Positions 46,584 through 56,400 of a stretch of DNA of 64,000 bases are shown here, piece after piece. Made by a program: the position numbers and the translations under genes. Origin of the DNA: Streptomyces sp. NRRL F-6676 (GTDB lineage Bacteria; Actinomycetota; Actinomycetes; Streptomycetales; Streptomycetaceae); assembly GCF_000725625.1 (NCBI RefSeq), contig NZ_JOHS01000026.1:18271-82270 (forward strand). Reading direction: 5' to 3'. A model generated the notes under the pieces. The model saw nothing but the letters and a program-made list of their open reading frames with translations, ran no database searches and had not been told where the DNA came from. Position 1 is the first letter of the stretch; every line of letters begins with the position of its first letter.

Positions 46584-48631
46584 CCGCCCCCGTCCACGGC
46601 TTCACGGATCCCGGCATCGCCGCACACCCCGCCGACCCCGCGGGAGCGCTGCTCGTCCGGCTCGCCCGGTTGCGCGAGCGGGTCGCCCTGCTGGTCGACC
46701 GGCGTGCCGCCGACGATCCCACGGCCGACGACCCGCTGCGCGGGCTGTATCTGTCCGAGGAGGCCGTCCGTCGGCACCTGCTGCTCGCGGAGACCGCCGG
46801 CGGCGAGGCGTATCCCGGACCCGCCGACGACGCTCCCCCGCCGCCCGGTGACCGGTTCACCGAGCTGGCCGTCCGGCTGGGCCTCGGCGAACTGGACGCC
46901 GCTGTCCTGCTCCTGGCCCTCGCGCCCGACGTGGACCGCTCCTTCGAGCCGCTCTACGGCTATCTCAACGACGACGTCGGCCGCCGCCGCGCCACGGTGG
47001 GCCTCGCGCTCGAACTCTGCGGGGCGCCGGCCCACCGGGCCGGGGCGCGGGCCCGGTTCCACCCCGCGGCGCCGCTGACCGCGCGCGGACTGCTGGTCGT
47101 GGAGGAGTCCGAGCGGCCCTTCCTGACCCGGTCGCTGCGCGTGCCCGACCGGGTCGTCGCCCATCTCCTCGGCGACGACACGCCCGACCCGGAGCTCACT
47201 CCCCACCTGCGCCCGCTGCCGTACGACCACCACGACGGGGCGGAGGACGGGGAGTTCGCCTCCTTCACCGGCCGGCTGGCCGCCCATCTGGCGGCGCCCG
47301 TCCCCGGCGCGGTCTATCTGCGCGAGCGGCGCGAGGGCGAGGGGAGCGCGTGCGCGGCGGCCGCCCTGCGCGCGGCCGGGCTCGACGCCCTGTGCTTCGG
47401 CGGACCCGACGAGCAGGTCGCCGGGCTGCTGCGCGAGGCCCGGCTGAGCGGCCGGGCGCTGCTCGTGGCCCCGCTGCCCGCGGACCCCGGCCCGCTGCTG
47501 CGCGAGCTGACCGCCGCCCCCGACGTGCCCGTGCTGCTGGCGGATCCCCGCCCGTACGACCCGCACTGGTGCCCGCGCGACCCCCTCGTCCTGGAGGCGC
47601 CCCAACGCCGCACCGGCACGCTCCCGGCCTGGGCGGCGGCGCTCGGCGACACGGCGGGCGCCCCCGGCTTCGACCTGGCCGCCACCGTCGCCCCGTACCG
47701 CCTCGGCGGGGAGCGGCTCGAGCGGGCCGCGCGGGCCGCCCTCGACCTGGCCGCGTTCGACGGCGCCGCGTTGGCCCCCGGTCATCTGCGGCTCGCCGCC
47801 CGCCAGCAGTCCGCCTCCGGCCTGGAGAAGCACGCCCGGCGGATCCGCCCCGACGTCGACTGGAGCGACCTCGTCCTGCCCGCCGCCCCGCTCGCCCAGC
47901 TCCGCGAGCTGGCCCTGCGCGCCCGGCACCGCGAGCGGGTCCTCGGCGACTGGCGGCTCAGCGCGGGCGGCGGCCGGGGCCGGGGCGTGCTCGGGCTGTT
48001 CGCGGGCGAGTCCGGCACCGGCAAGACGCTCTCCGCGGAGGTCGTCGCCGCCGAACTGGGCCTCGACCTCTACGTCGTCCAGCTCTCCTCCGTCGTCGAC
48101 AAGTACGTCGGCGAGACGGAGAAGAACCTGGAGCGGATCTTCACCGAGGCCGACCGCACCGACGCCGTGCTGCTCTTCGACGAGGCCGACGCGGTCTTCG
48201 GCAAGCGCTCCGAGGTCAAGGACTCGCACGACCGGTACGCCAACATGGAGAGCGCCTATCTGCTCCAGCGGCTGGAGTCGTTCGACGGGATCGCGCTGCT
48301 CACCACCAACCTGCGCGCCAACATCGACGAGGCGTTCACGCGCCGGCTCGACCTGGTCGTCGACTTCCCGTTCCCCGACGCGGGGCAGCGGATGGCGCTG
48401 TGGCGGCACGGCCTGGAGCGGGTGCCGGTGGCGGACGGGGCGCACACGGGACTCGGCGCCCTCGCGCGGGAGTTCGAGCTGGCCGGCGGGTCGATCCGCA
48501 GCGCGGTGGTGACGGCGGCGTATCTGGCCGCCGGGCGGGACTCGGTGGTCACCTCGGCGGACCTGCTGGAGGGGGCGCGGCGCGAGTACCGCAAGGCGGG
48601 ACGGCTGGTGCCGGGCGAGGGCGCCTGGTAG
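46580..48631 (+). CDS. cis15: CIS AAA+ ATPase (Afp15/Pvc15-like)
   Basis: The gene encodes 683 residues from a GTG overlapping the previous stop. The N-terminal half is helical with repeated Leu/Arg/Ala segments. The AAA+ module is C-terminal: Walker A GESGTGKT at about 476-483, Walker B LLFDEADAVFGKR at about 530-542, then ANMESAYLLQRLESFDGIALLTTN (sensor 1) and DEAFTRRLDLVVDFPFPD with the arginine finger. Pvc15-type ATPases are needed for particle assembly or cargo loading in extracellular CIS. It ends 51 bases before the convergent membrane protein gene. Confidence 0.92.
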   Translation: MTAPVHGFTDPGIAAHPADPAGALLVRLARLRERVALLVDRRAADDPTADDPLRGLYLSEEAVRRHLLLAETAGGEAYPGPADDAPPPPGDRFTELAVRLGLGELDAAVLLLALAPDVDRSFEPLYGYLNDDVGRRRATVGLALELCGAPAHRAGARARFHPAAPLTARGLLVVEESERPFLTRSLRVPDRVVAHLLGDDTPDPELTPHLRPLPYDHHDGAEDGEFASFTGRLAAHLAAPVPGAVYLRERREGEGSACAAAALRAAGLDALCFGGPDEQVAGLLREARLSGRALLVAPLPADPGPLLRELTAAPDVPVLLADPRPYDPHWCPRDPLVLEAPQRRTGTLPAWAAALGDTAGAPGFDLAATVAPYRLGGERLERAARAALDLAAFDGAALAPGHLRLAARQQSASGLEKHARRIRPDVDWSDLVLPAAPLAQLRELALRARHRERVLGDWRLSAGGGRGRGVLGLFAGESGTGKTLSAEVVAAELGLDLYVVQLSSVVDKYVGETEKNLERIFTEADRTDAVLLFDEADAVFGKRSEVKDSHDRYANMESAYLLQRLESFDGIALLTTNLRANIDEAFTRRLDLVVDFPFPDAGQRMALWRHGLERVPVADGAHTGLGALAREFELAGGSIRSAVVTAAYLAAGRDSVVTSADLLEGARREYRKAGRLVPGEGAW

Positions 48632-48682
48632 AGCGCGCCCCCGCGGGCGGGTCCGGCTCCCCCTGGGCCGGACCCGCCCGGG

Positions 48683-50113
48683 TCACTCCTGCTCGGCGGG
48701 GTCGATGATCATCCATTCCTGGTCGTCGTCGTTGGAGCAGTCGTACAGGGTGAGGTTCGTGCCGTCGCCCCCGACGCTGAGCCCGGCGACGTCCAGGCAC
48801 TTGTCGTCGCTCGCGGCGTTGCGGATCCAGTAGGCGCCGCTGTCCTGCCGGTCCAGCCACCACAGCTGGTTGTCGCCGGTCGTGCCGTCGCACGGGAACT
48901 CGGTGATCGGTGACCTGACCGGCGCCGCTCCCTCGCCCGGCAGGTCCATGCACAGCTGGTCCTTGACGTTGCTGATCTGGAAGAGCGGGCTGTCGGCGGG
49001 GCCGCCCTTGGGGTACTTCACCTCGAGGTTCCACAGCTGGTTGTCGGCGTCGGTGCCGTCGCAGGTGTACTCCTCCACCTGGCCGTCCTGCGTGCCGTTC
49101 TCGAAGCCGGGGATGTCCGCGCACTTGGAGGTGGTCGTGTTGCGCAGCAGGATCCTCGTCGCGGGCACCACGGGTTTCGCCTTCCGCTCCGGCGCCTTGG
49201 CACCGCCGCCCCCGCCTCCGCCGCCGCCCCCGCCGTCGCCGGTGTCCTTGTCGCCGTCGGACTCGGGCGGGGCGGACGACTCCGGCGGGGGCGCGGACGA
49301 CAGGGGCGGGGCGGACTCCGGCGGGGGCGCCATGGCCGCGCCCGCCTCGACCGTCTTCTCCGAGGCGCTCGACCGCACCGACGGCTGGTAGGAGATCCAC
49401 AGCATGACGAAGGTGATGCCGAGGGCCAGGAAGATGCCGAAGGCGGTGGCCAGCCAGCGGGGCAGGAACCCCCGCTGGACGTACGTCCCTTCGGCCGGCA
49501 GCGGATCGGTGCCGGACCGTACGACGTTCAGCGTGTACGGCCGCTGCTCCTTGGACCCGAACCAGATCAGGCGCCGCGGCTTCAGCGTCGCCTTCACGAA
49601 GGCGGCACGGCCGGGCGCGATCCGTACGTTGCCGGGATGGATGGTGTAGGACAACTGGTCGCCGGTGTCGTGGCCGTTGACCGACGCCGTCACCTCCGTG
49701 TTGCCCAGGTTGTCGATAGCCAGCCTCGGCCGCCCCCGGAACCGCCCCTTCACGGTCGGCGGCACCAGCTCGGCGCGCAGCTCCGTGAACGGGGTGATGG
49801 TGAGGTTGCCCTCGGGGACGGTCGTGGCCTCCGGGTGCTCGGTGGGGGTGATCCGCACCGCGTACGGGTTCGGTCCGGCCGGCGCGTCGGGGGTACGGGG
49901 CGGGGCGAAGGTCAGTTCGACGGTGCCCGTCGTGCCCGGGTAGAGCCGCAGGGTCGCCGGTTCCACGACGGCCCAGGGGGCCACCTCGCCGACCGCCTCG
50001 AAGCGGTACTCGTCGACGACGTCACCGGTGTTGCGCAGGCGCAGCCGTACCCGGGTGCTGCCACCGGGGTCCACGGTCGCCGAGGCGGGTTCCAGGGAAG
50101 TCCACAGACTCAT
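48683..50113 (-). CDS. Single-pass membrane protein with Ig-like N-domains and Q-x-W lectin repeats, embedded in CIS locus
   Basis: The gene encodes 476 residues, antisense to the CIS genes. The N-terminal 215 residues are beta-rich Ig-like segments (SATVDPGGSTRVRLRLRNTG, GTTGTVELTFAPP, NLGNTEVTASVNG). One membrane helix (WLATAFGIFLALGITFVMLWISY) spans about 217-240. A Pro/Ser/Glu and poly-Gly linker leads to a C-terminal ricin-type beta-trefoil with three Q-x-W motifs (NQLWNL, NQLWWL, DQEWMI) and Cys pairs. Topology suggests cytoplasmic Ig-like part and external lectin. Streptomyces CIS particles are cytoplasmic and a conserved membrane protein (CisA in S. venezuelae) links them to the envelope; this could be its counterpart. 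That identity is my inference. Confidence 0.75.
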   Translation of the reverse strand: MSLWTSLEPASATVDPGGSTRVRLRLRNTGDVVDEYRFEAVGEVAPWAVVEPATLRLYPGTTGTVELTFAPPRTPDAPAGPNPYAVRITPTEHPEATTVPEGNLTITPFTELRAELVPPTVKGRFRGRPRLAIDNLGNTEVTASVNGHDTGDQLSYTIHPGNVRIAPGRAAFVKATLKPRRLIWFGSKEQRPYTLNVVRSGTDPLPAEGTYVQRGFLPRWLATAFGIFLALGITFVMLWISYQPSVRSSASEKTVEAGAAMAPPPESAPPLSSAPPPESSAPPESDGDKDTGDGGGGGGGGGGGAKAPERKAKPVVPATRILLRNTTTSKCADIPGFENGTQDGQVEEYTCDGTDADNQLWNLEVKYPKGGPADSPLFQISNVKDQLCMDLPGEGAAPVRSPITEFPCDGTTGDNQLWWLDRQDSGAYWIRNAASDDKCLDVAGLSVGGDGTNLTLYDCSNDDDQEWMIIDPAEQE

Positions 50114-50654
50114 GCGGACAGGCTACGAACAGGCGCGAAATGGCACGGTGTTGGACAGGGGCGGCCCCCGTGCCCCGGGGGCCGGGCCGCCCCGGCCGCC
50201 CGGCCCTCGGCCGGGCCCCGGGAGTACCCCTGCGGCCCTTCCCCCGGGAGGGGGTTGCCGGTAAAAGGGCAGGAGGGTGCACGAGTCCGACCGCACCCGT
50301 GCGAACGCTCCGGACCGTCCAGCCGGTCTGCGGCGGCCGGCCCGGCGCGCTCTCCCCGCGCCCACCGGGACCGTGCGCCCCGGACAACGTTGCCTCGGGC
50401 GGCGGCCGGGGCGGCGGCCGCGAAGCCGGCGGGGCCGCGCTCCGCGCGCCGGGGGGCCGGAGGCCGGCCGGGGCCGGCCCGGACGCCCGTGCGCGGGGTG
50501 TCCGTCGAGGCGGCGCTGCCCCGGCGCGGCGGCGGAACGCGCACTTTCGGGCAGCTCAAGTGCCCCCGCTTCTGCACCGCCAGGCGTTTCCGGCCGGTGC
50601 TCCGCGCGCGAGGGTGGAGGGCACTCTGACTCGTACCCCCAAGGAGCGCGGAAC
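50114..50654. other. Divergent intergenic region ahead of the CIS structural operon
   Basis: This 541-bp gap holds no convincing gene. It is extremely GC-rich with several hairpins, e.g. GGGGCGGCCC (50158-50167) pairing with GGGCCGCCCC (50184-50193). It must contain the promoters of the membrane protein gene (minus) and of the sheath operon (plus). I see no convincing -10/-35 pair. AAGGAG before the sheath ATG is a good ribosome-binding site. Confidence 0.5.
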
Positions 50655-52247
50655 ATGCCGTCCTATCTGTCGCCCGGCGTCTACGTCGAGGAGGTGGCCA
50701 GCGGCTCGCGCCCGATCGAGGGGGTGGGCACCTCGGTGGCGGCCTTCGTGGGGCTCGCTCCGACCGGGCCCCTCAACGAGCCGACGCTGGTGACCAACTG
50801 GACCCAGTACGTCGCCGCGTTCGGTGACTTCACCGACGGGTACTACCTGGCCCACTCGGTGTACGGCTTCTTCAACAACGGCGGCTCCGCCGCCTACGTC
50901 GTGAGGGTCGGCGGGTCCGCCGAGGACGCCGCGACGACGGGCGGCTCCGCCCCCGCCGCCGTGTCCGGCTCCGCGGCCCCCGCCGCGCTGCCGCCCGGCG
51001 AGCCCCGGCAGCTCGGCACGTTCAGCGTGACCGCGGTCGCGCCCGGCCGGAACGGCGCGCTCAGCGTCGAGGTCGCCGACCCGGAGGGCGAGGGCCCGGC
51101 CGAGCGGTTCAAGCTGATCGTCAAGGACGGCGGCAAGCCCGTCGAGTCCTTCGACGTGAGCGCGAAGAAGGGCGGCCGCACCTACGTCGTCACGCAGGTC
51201 AAGGAGCGCTCCAAGCTCATCACCGTGACCGAGGCGGCCCCCACGGCGCAGCTGGTCCGGCCCGAGAACCAGACCGTCGAGCTGCCCGCCCCGGCCACCA
51301 CCGCCCCGGCCGTCCCGGACCGCGCGGAGGCGGACCACCCCGGTCCGGCCCAGTACCTCGGCGACTCCGCCGACCGCACCGGCTTCGGCGGTCTGGAGGC
51401 CGTCGACGAGATCTCCATGGTCGCGGTGCCCGACCTGATGGCCGCCTACCAGCGCGGCGCGATCGACCTGGAGGCCGTCAAGGCGGTCCAGCTCGGTCTG
51501 ATCGCCCACTGCGAGCTGATGGGCGACCGCGTCGCCGTCATCGACCCACCGCCCGGCCTCAACGCCCGTCAGATCCGTGTCTGGCGGCAGGAGACGGCCG
51601 GTTACGACTCCAAGTACGCGGCCCTGTACTACCCCTGGATCAAGGCGTTCGACCCGGCCACCGGCCAGTCCCGGATCATCCCGCCGAGCGGCCACGTCGC
51701 CGGCGTCTGGGCCCGCAACGACTTCGAGCGCGGCGTGCACAAGGCGCCCGCCAACGAGGTCGTGCGCGGCGCGGTGGATCTGGAGTTGCAGATCACCCGC
51801 GGCGAGCAGGACCTGCTCAACCCGATCGGCGTCAACTGCATCCGCGCCTTCCCCGGCCGCGGCATCCGCATCTGGGGCGCCCGCACCCTCTCCTCCGACC
51901 CGGCCTGGCGCTACCTCAACATCCGCCGGTACTTCAACTACCTGGAGGAGTCCATCCTGCTGGGCACCCAGTGGGTGGTGTTCGAGCCGAACGACCACAA
52001 CCTCTGGGCCCGCATCCGGCGCAACGTCTCGGCGTTCCTCGTCAACGAGTGGCGCAACGGCGCCCTGTTCGGCCAGAGTCCCGAGCAGGCCTTCTACGTC
52101 AAGTGCAACGAGGAGACGAACCCGCCGGAGTCCGTGGACCTCGGCCGGGTCATCTGCGAGATCGGCATCGCGCCGGTCAAGCCGGCCGAGTTCGTGATCT
52201 TCCGGCTGGCCCAGTTCTCCAGCGGCAGCGGCGAACTGGAGGAGTAG
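50655..52247 (+). CDS. cis2: CIS sheath protein
   Basis: The gene encodes 530 residues from the ATG at 50655. It starts with the sheath signature SYLSPGVYVEEVASGSRPIEGVGTSVAAFVG, followed by FGDFTDGYYLAHSVYGFFNNGG. A variable Ala/Gly/Pro-rich external domain lies at about 90-225. The C-terminal sheath core is strongly conserved: DRVAVIDPP, SKYAALYYPWIKAFDP, NPIGVNCIRAFPGRGIRIWGARTL, YLNIRRYFNYLEESI and NDHNLWARIRRNVSAFL. Sheath subunits stack into the helical tube that contracts and drives the inner tube. The tube gene follows 77 bp downstream. Confidence 0.95.
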   Translation: MPSYLSPGVYVEEVASGSRPIEGVGTSVAAFVGLAPTGPLNEPTLVTNWTQYVAAFGDFTDGYYLAHSVYGFFNNGGSAAYVVRVGGSAEDAATTGGSAPAAVSGSAAPAALPPGEPRQLGTFSVTAVAPGRNGALSVEVADPEGEGPAERFKLIVKDGGKPVESFDVSAKKGGRTYVVTQVKERSKLITVTEAAPTAQLVRPENQTVELPAPATTAPAVPDRAEADHPGPAQYLGDSADRTGFGGLEAVDEISMVAVPDLMAAYQRGAIDLEAVKAVQLGLIAHCELMGDRVAVIDPPPGLNARQIRVWRQETAGYDSKYAALYYPWIKAFDPATGQSRIIPPSGHVAGVWARNDFERGVHKAPANEVVRGAVDLELQITRGEQDLLNPIGVNCIRAFPGRGIRIWGARTLSSDPAWRYLNIRRYFNYLEESILLGTQWVVFEPNDHNLWARIRRNVSAFLVNEWRNGALFGQSPEQAFYVKCNEETNPPESVDLGRVICEIGIAPVKPAEFVIFRLAQFSSGSGELEE

Positions 52248-52253
52248 GGAGGC

Positions 52254-52267
52254 GGGCGGAACCGCCC
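52254..52267 (+). promoter_or_regulatory. Hairpin between sheath and tube genes
   Basis: GGGCGG-AA-CCGCCC (52254-52267) lies just after the sheath stop. It could act in differential expression or mRNA processing between the sheath and tube genes, which must be made in large amounts. Confidence 0.5.
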
Positions 52268-52324
52268 TCACCGGTCCCTACCCACCTTTGAGAAGCCCTT
52301 TCAGAAGGACAGGTAAGCGAACTC

Positions 52325-52774
52325 ATGGCTCTCCCCAAAGCAGAAGACGTCCTCGTCGCACCGAATTTCGGCATCCAGATCGACGGCGTGATGATCGAGT
52401 ACCTGAACTCGGTCAACGGCCTCCAGGTCGAACAGGACGTCATCAAGTACAACCAGAACCAGGGCACCACCGGCCGCAGCAACGTCACCCTGATGCCGGG
52501 CGTGGGCAAGGACGGCCAGGTCGACATCGAGCGCGGCGCGAGCCAGTCGGACGCGTTCACCCAGTGGATCAAGGACTCCCTGGACGGCAACATGAGTGTC
52601 GCCCGCAAGAACGCCACGATCATCCTCATGGACTACGAGGACAACCCGGTCAAGCGCTGGAACCTGCGCAACGCCTGGTGCAGCAAGATCGTGATGAGCA
52701 CGCTGAAGGCGGGCGACACCTCACCGGTCACCGAGACCGTGACCATCGTGTTCGAAGACCTGGTCATCGAGTAA
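52325..52774 (+). CDS. CIS inner tube protein (T4 gp19/Hcp-like)
   Basis: The gene encodes 149 residues. The tube signature is present: EDVLVAPNFGIQIDGVMIEYLNSVNGLQVEQDVIKYNQNQG, then ITL-like MPGVGKDGQVDIERGASQSDAFTQWIKDSLDG, and IILMDYEDNPVKRWNLRNAWCSKIVMSTLKAGDTSPVTETVTIVFEDL. This is the beta-barrel ring protein of contractile tails. Its stop overlaps the next start (TAATG). A second tube paralogue lies at 57320; in Afp/PVC the equivalent second protein is the initiator on the baseplate. Confidence 0.93.
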   Translation: MALPKAEDVLVAPNFGIQIDGVMIEYLNSVNGLQVEQDVIKYNQNQGTTGRSNVTLMPGVGKDGQVDIERGASQSDAFTQWIKDSLDGNMSVARKNATIILMDYEDNPVKRWNLRNAWCSKIVMSTLKAGDTSPVTETVTIVFEDLVIE

Positions 52775-53286
52775 TGCGACGTTCGGCTGTGGGTGCGCCG
52801 CGTGCGCGCACGGCTGCCGAGGCGGCCGCGGCCGACCGGTCCGCGGCGGCGGGAGCCGAGGTCCCCCCTCAGGCTCCCGCCGCCGCCCCGCCGGCGGACG
52901 TGGCACCGCGGCAGACGTTGCGTACCGAGTTCCCCTTCGAGTTGCCCCGCGGCTACGTGGACGACGCGGGCACGGTGCACCGCCAGGGTGTGATGCGTCT
53001 GTCGACGGCACGGGACGAACTCGTCCCGCTGCGCGACCTGCGCGTCCAGCAGAACCCGGCGTATCTGTCGGTCGTGCTGCTCGGCCGGGTCATCACCGAG
53101 CTCGGCACGCTGCCGAACGTGCACGACGGGATCGTGGAGAGCATGTTCGCCTCCGACCTGGCGTTCCTCCAGGACTTCTACCGGCAGATCAACGCCGAGG
53201 GCCACACCCGGGCGGGGGTTCAGTGCCCGCACTGCTCCGAGTCGTTCGAGGTGGAACTCGGCGGGAGCCGCCTGGGGGAATCGTGA
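52774..53286 (+). CDS. CIS tail-assembly-like protein with zinc ribbon
   Basis: The gene encodes 170 residues from an ATG overlapping the tube gene stop. The first 50 residues are Ala-rich. The conserved part reads LRTEFPFELPRGYVDDAGTVHRQGVMRLSTARDELVPLRD, a tail-assembly-like beta segment, followed by a helical stretch ending DLAFLQDFYRQIN. The C-terminus has a CPHC zinc-knuckle-like motif (QCPHCSESFEVEL). Phage tail assembly chaperones sit at this gene position, after sheath and tube. The next, overlapping gene (DUF6760) would be the second member of the pair. Role is inferred from position. Confidence 0.65.
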   Translation: MRRSAVGAPRARTAAEAAAADRSAAAGAEVPPQAPAAAPPADVAPRQTLRTEFPFELPRGYVDDAGTVHRQGVMRLSTARDELVPLRDLRVQQNPAYLSVVLLGRVITELGTLPNVHDGIVESMFASDLAFLQDFYRQINAEGHTRAGVQCPHCSESFEVELGGSRLGES

Positions 53287-53441
53287 CGTACGCGACCGAT
53301 CGGCTGCACGAGGAGATCGCGTACGTCGCCTACCACTTCCACTGGAGCCTGGAGGCGATCCTGGACCTGGAACACCACGACCGCCGCGGGTACACGGAGC
53401 AGATCGCGTCCTTCGTGACGCGGTCCGCGGCGGAGGGCTGA
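53283..53441 (+). CDS. DUF6760 small protein
   Basis: The gene encodes 52 residues from a GTG that overlaps the previous stop (GTGA). It matches the DUF6760 pattern: DRLHEEIAYVAYHFHWSLEAILDLEHHDRRGYTEQI. It is a small helical protein found between tube and large Pro-rich proteins in CIS and phage-like clusters. It may act with the preceding protein as a tail-assembly chaperone pair. Confidence 0.85.
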   Translation: MTYATDRLHEEIAYVAYHFHWSLEAILDLEHHDRRGYTEQIASFVTRSAAEG

Positions 53442-53444
53442 GCC

Positions 53445-56400
53445 GTGGGTCTCTTGGACCGTCTGCGTGGCCGGGGCGAACGCCCGGCCGACTCCGCGGG
53501 CCCCGCCGGGGCTCCGGCGGGGCCGGCGCCTTCGGCGTCCCCGGCGCCCGCCGCCGACGCGGCGCCCGTACCGGCGTCGCGGCCGGCCGCGTGGCCGGGG
53601 CTGCCGCCGATCCAGCGGTCCGCGGCCGGGCCCGCCGGGGTCGCCGACCGCGGCTTCGGCGGACGCCTGCCGACCTGGCGGAACCCGTCGTTCACGGCGG
53701 CGCCGTCCCTCGGTGTCCTGGACACCTCACCGGCACGGCTGCTGCCGCCGTCGCCCGAGCCGACGGGCGCCGGCGGTCCGGTGACCGGTCTGGAGCGTGC
53801 GACGAACGCCCCCTCCCGGGCGGCGGCGCCCGGTCCGGCGGTGCAGCGCGCGCCGGCCATGCCGCTGCGGGCCGTTCCGACGGCCGCGCCGACCGCGCCG
53901 GACGGGACGGGCGGCGGGCGGGCCGGTGGGGAGTCCGCGCTGCCCGTCCAGCGGGCCGCCGTGCCCTCCTTCGGCACGAACGTGCCGGTGTCGCCGCCGG
54001 CACCGGCGCAGGGCATCCGGGTGACGCCCGCCCCGGCGCCGGCCCGGACCAGCTCTCTGATCAAGGCGCCGGCCACCGCGCCGGCCGTACAGCGCCGCTC
54101 CCTGCCCGCGGCGCGCCGGTCCGCGCCCCCGGCCACCCCGCCCCGGCCCGCGCACGGCGACGGCGGGGGCCGGGACGGAGGCGGCAGGGGGGACGACAGC
54201 AGGGGAGGCGGGGCACCCGCCTCCCCCGGCCCCGTTCCGCCGCGCACCTCCCCGGCCTCCCCCGGCGCCCACCTGCCGGTGCAGCGAGCCGTCTCCCGGC
54301 CCGCCGACGCGAGCACAACCGCTCCGGGCAGCGGCCCCGCGACGGCGCCTCCGGTACGGCCCGCCGAGGGCTCGGCCGGACGTGACGCGGGTACGCCCGG
54401 CACGACGCCGGCCGCCACACCCGTGCGTCCGGTCACGCGCGATGCCGGGACGACGCCTCCGTCCACCCCCGTACAGCGCCGCACGGCCAACCCCGCACCG
54501 CCGAACCCGAGCGGCCCGCCGGCCGCACGGGACGCGGGCGGGTCCTCGCCGGGGGCGGGCGCACCGGCCCCGGTGCAGCGCCGGGCCGCCGAGCCCGTGC
54601 GTCCGGTCACGCGCGACGCCGGGACGACGCCTCCGTCCACCCCCGTACAGCGCCGCACGGCCAACCCCGCGCCGCCGAACCCGAGCGGCCCGCCGGCCGC
54701 GCGGGACGCGGGCGCGCCCGGCACGACGCCGCCTGCGGGGCAGCGCCGCGCGCCCGACGCCACGACCGCGTCCCCGCGCGAAACGGGCACACCCGCCCCC
54801 GTACAGCGCCAAGCCGCCCCCGTGAAACTCACGCGCGACCCCGGGACGACGCCCCCGTCCACCCCCGTACAGCGCCGGACGGCGGACCCTTCGGCCGTCC
54901 GCGACGCGGGCACCCCGGGCCGGCGCCAGAACACCGGCCCCGCGCAGCCGGGCACGCGGGACGCGGGTACGCCCGGCACGACGCCGGCCGTACAGCGCCG
55001 CACCACCGACGCCGCGACCGCGTCCCCGAGCACGGCAGGTGGGCCCGCCCCGGTACAGCGCCGGGCCGTCACGGGCGACGCGAACAGCTCGTCTGCCGTA
55101 CGGGACCCGGGCGCGCCCGGCACGACGGCGTCGCCGCGCGAGACGGGCACCCCCGCCCCCGTACAACGCCAAGCCGCCCCCGCACAGCCCCTCACGCGCG
55201 ACCCCGGGACGACGCCTCCGTCCACCCCCGTACAGCGCCGCACGGCCAACCCCGCGCCGCCGGTGACCAGCGGCACGCCGTCGGCCGCCCGGGACACGGG
55301 GACGCCCGGCACGACGCCGCCTGCGGTGCAGCGCCGCACGCCCGACGCCGCAGCAGCGGCCCCGCGCGAGACGGGCACACCCGCCCCCGTGCAACGCCAA
55401 GCCGTCACCCCCGTAAAACTCACGCGCGACCCGAGCCACACACCGGCCGCGCGAAACGCGGACACGTCCGGCACGACGCCGCCTGCGGTACAGCGCCGCA
55501 CGCCCGACACCGCAACAGCGCCCTCGTCCCAGGCGGGCACACCCGCCCCCGTGAAACTCACGCGCGACCCCAGCCGGAACGCAGGCGCGCCCGGCACAAC
55601 GCCGCCTGCGGTACAGCGCCGCACGCCCGACACCACAACGGCGGCCCCGCGCGAGACGGGCACACCCGCCCCCGTACAGCGCCAAGCCGTCACCCCCGTG
55701 AAACTCACGCGCGACCCGAGCCGCACGCCGACCGTGCAGCGTCGCGCCGCCGACCCCGCGGCGACGTCCCCCCGTGAGACGGGAGGGCCCTCCCCGGTGC
55801 AGCGCCGGGCCGTCGACCCCGTGCCGCTCACGCGCGACCCGAACCGCACGCCGACCGTGCGGGACGCAGGCGCGTCCGGCGCGACGCCGGCCGTGCAGCG
55901 CCAGGCTCTCGCCCCCGCGCCGCTCACCCGCGGCCCCAGCACGCCAGGCGCGCGGGACGCGGGCGCGTCCGGCGCGACGCCGCCCGCGGTGCGACCCGCC
56001 GCGACCGGCCCCGCGGCGGCGGCCTCGCCCGGGGCGGGCACCCCCGCACCGGGCGGCACGCCGGCCGTGCGGCCGCTCACCCGTGCCCCCGGCACGACGC
56101 CCTCGTCCACCCCCGTGCAGCGCCGGACGGCCGACCCCGTGCTGCCGGTCGCGGGTGCCTCGGGCGGCCCGTCCGCCGTGCCTGACCCCGGCGTGGCGCC
56201 GGCCGTACAGCGCCGCACCGCCGACGCCGCGGCCGCGTCCCCGCGCGAGGCGGGCGCCTCCGCCCCGGGCGGGGCGCCGGCCGTGCAGCGCCAAGCCGCC
56301 GCCCCCGCGACGGCACCCTCGCGCGCGACGCGCACCCCCGCCCAGCCACTCGCCCACGGATCCGGCACGATGCCCCCGGCCACCCCCGTACAGCGCCGGG

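Noticed and set aside
50240..50275. WhiG-like promoter near a GCCGGTAA sequence before the sheath gene
   Set aside because: Only a partial -10 match; no TAAA element at the expected distance upstream.
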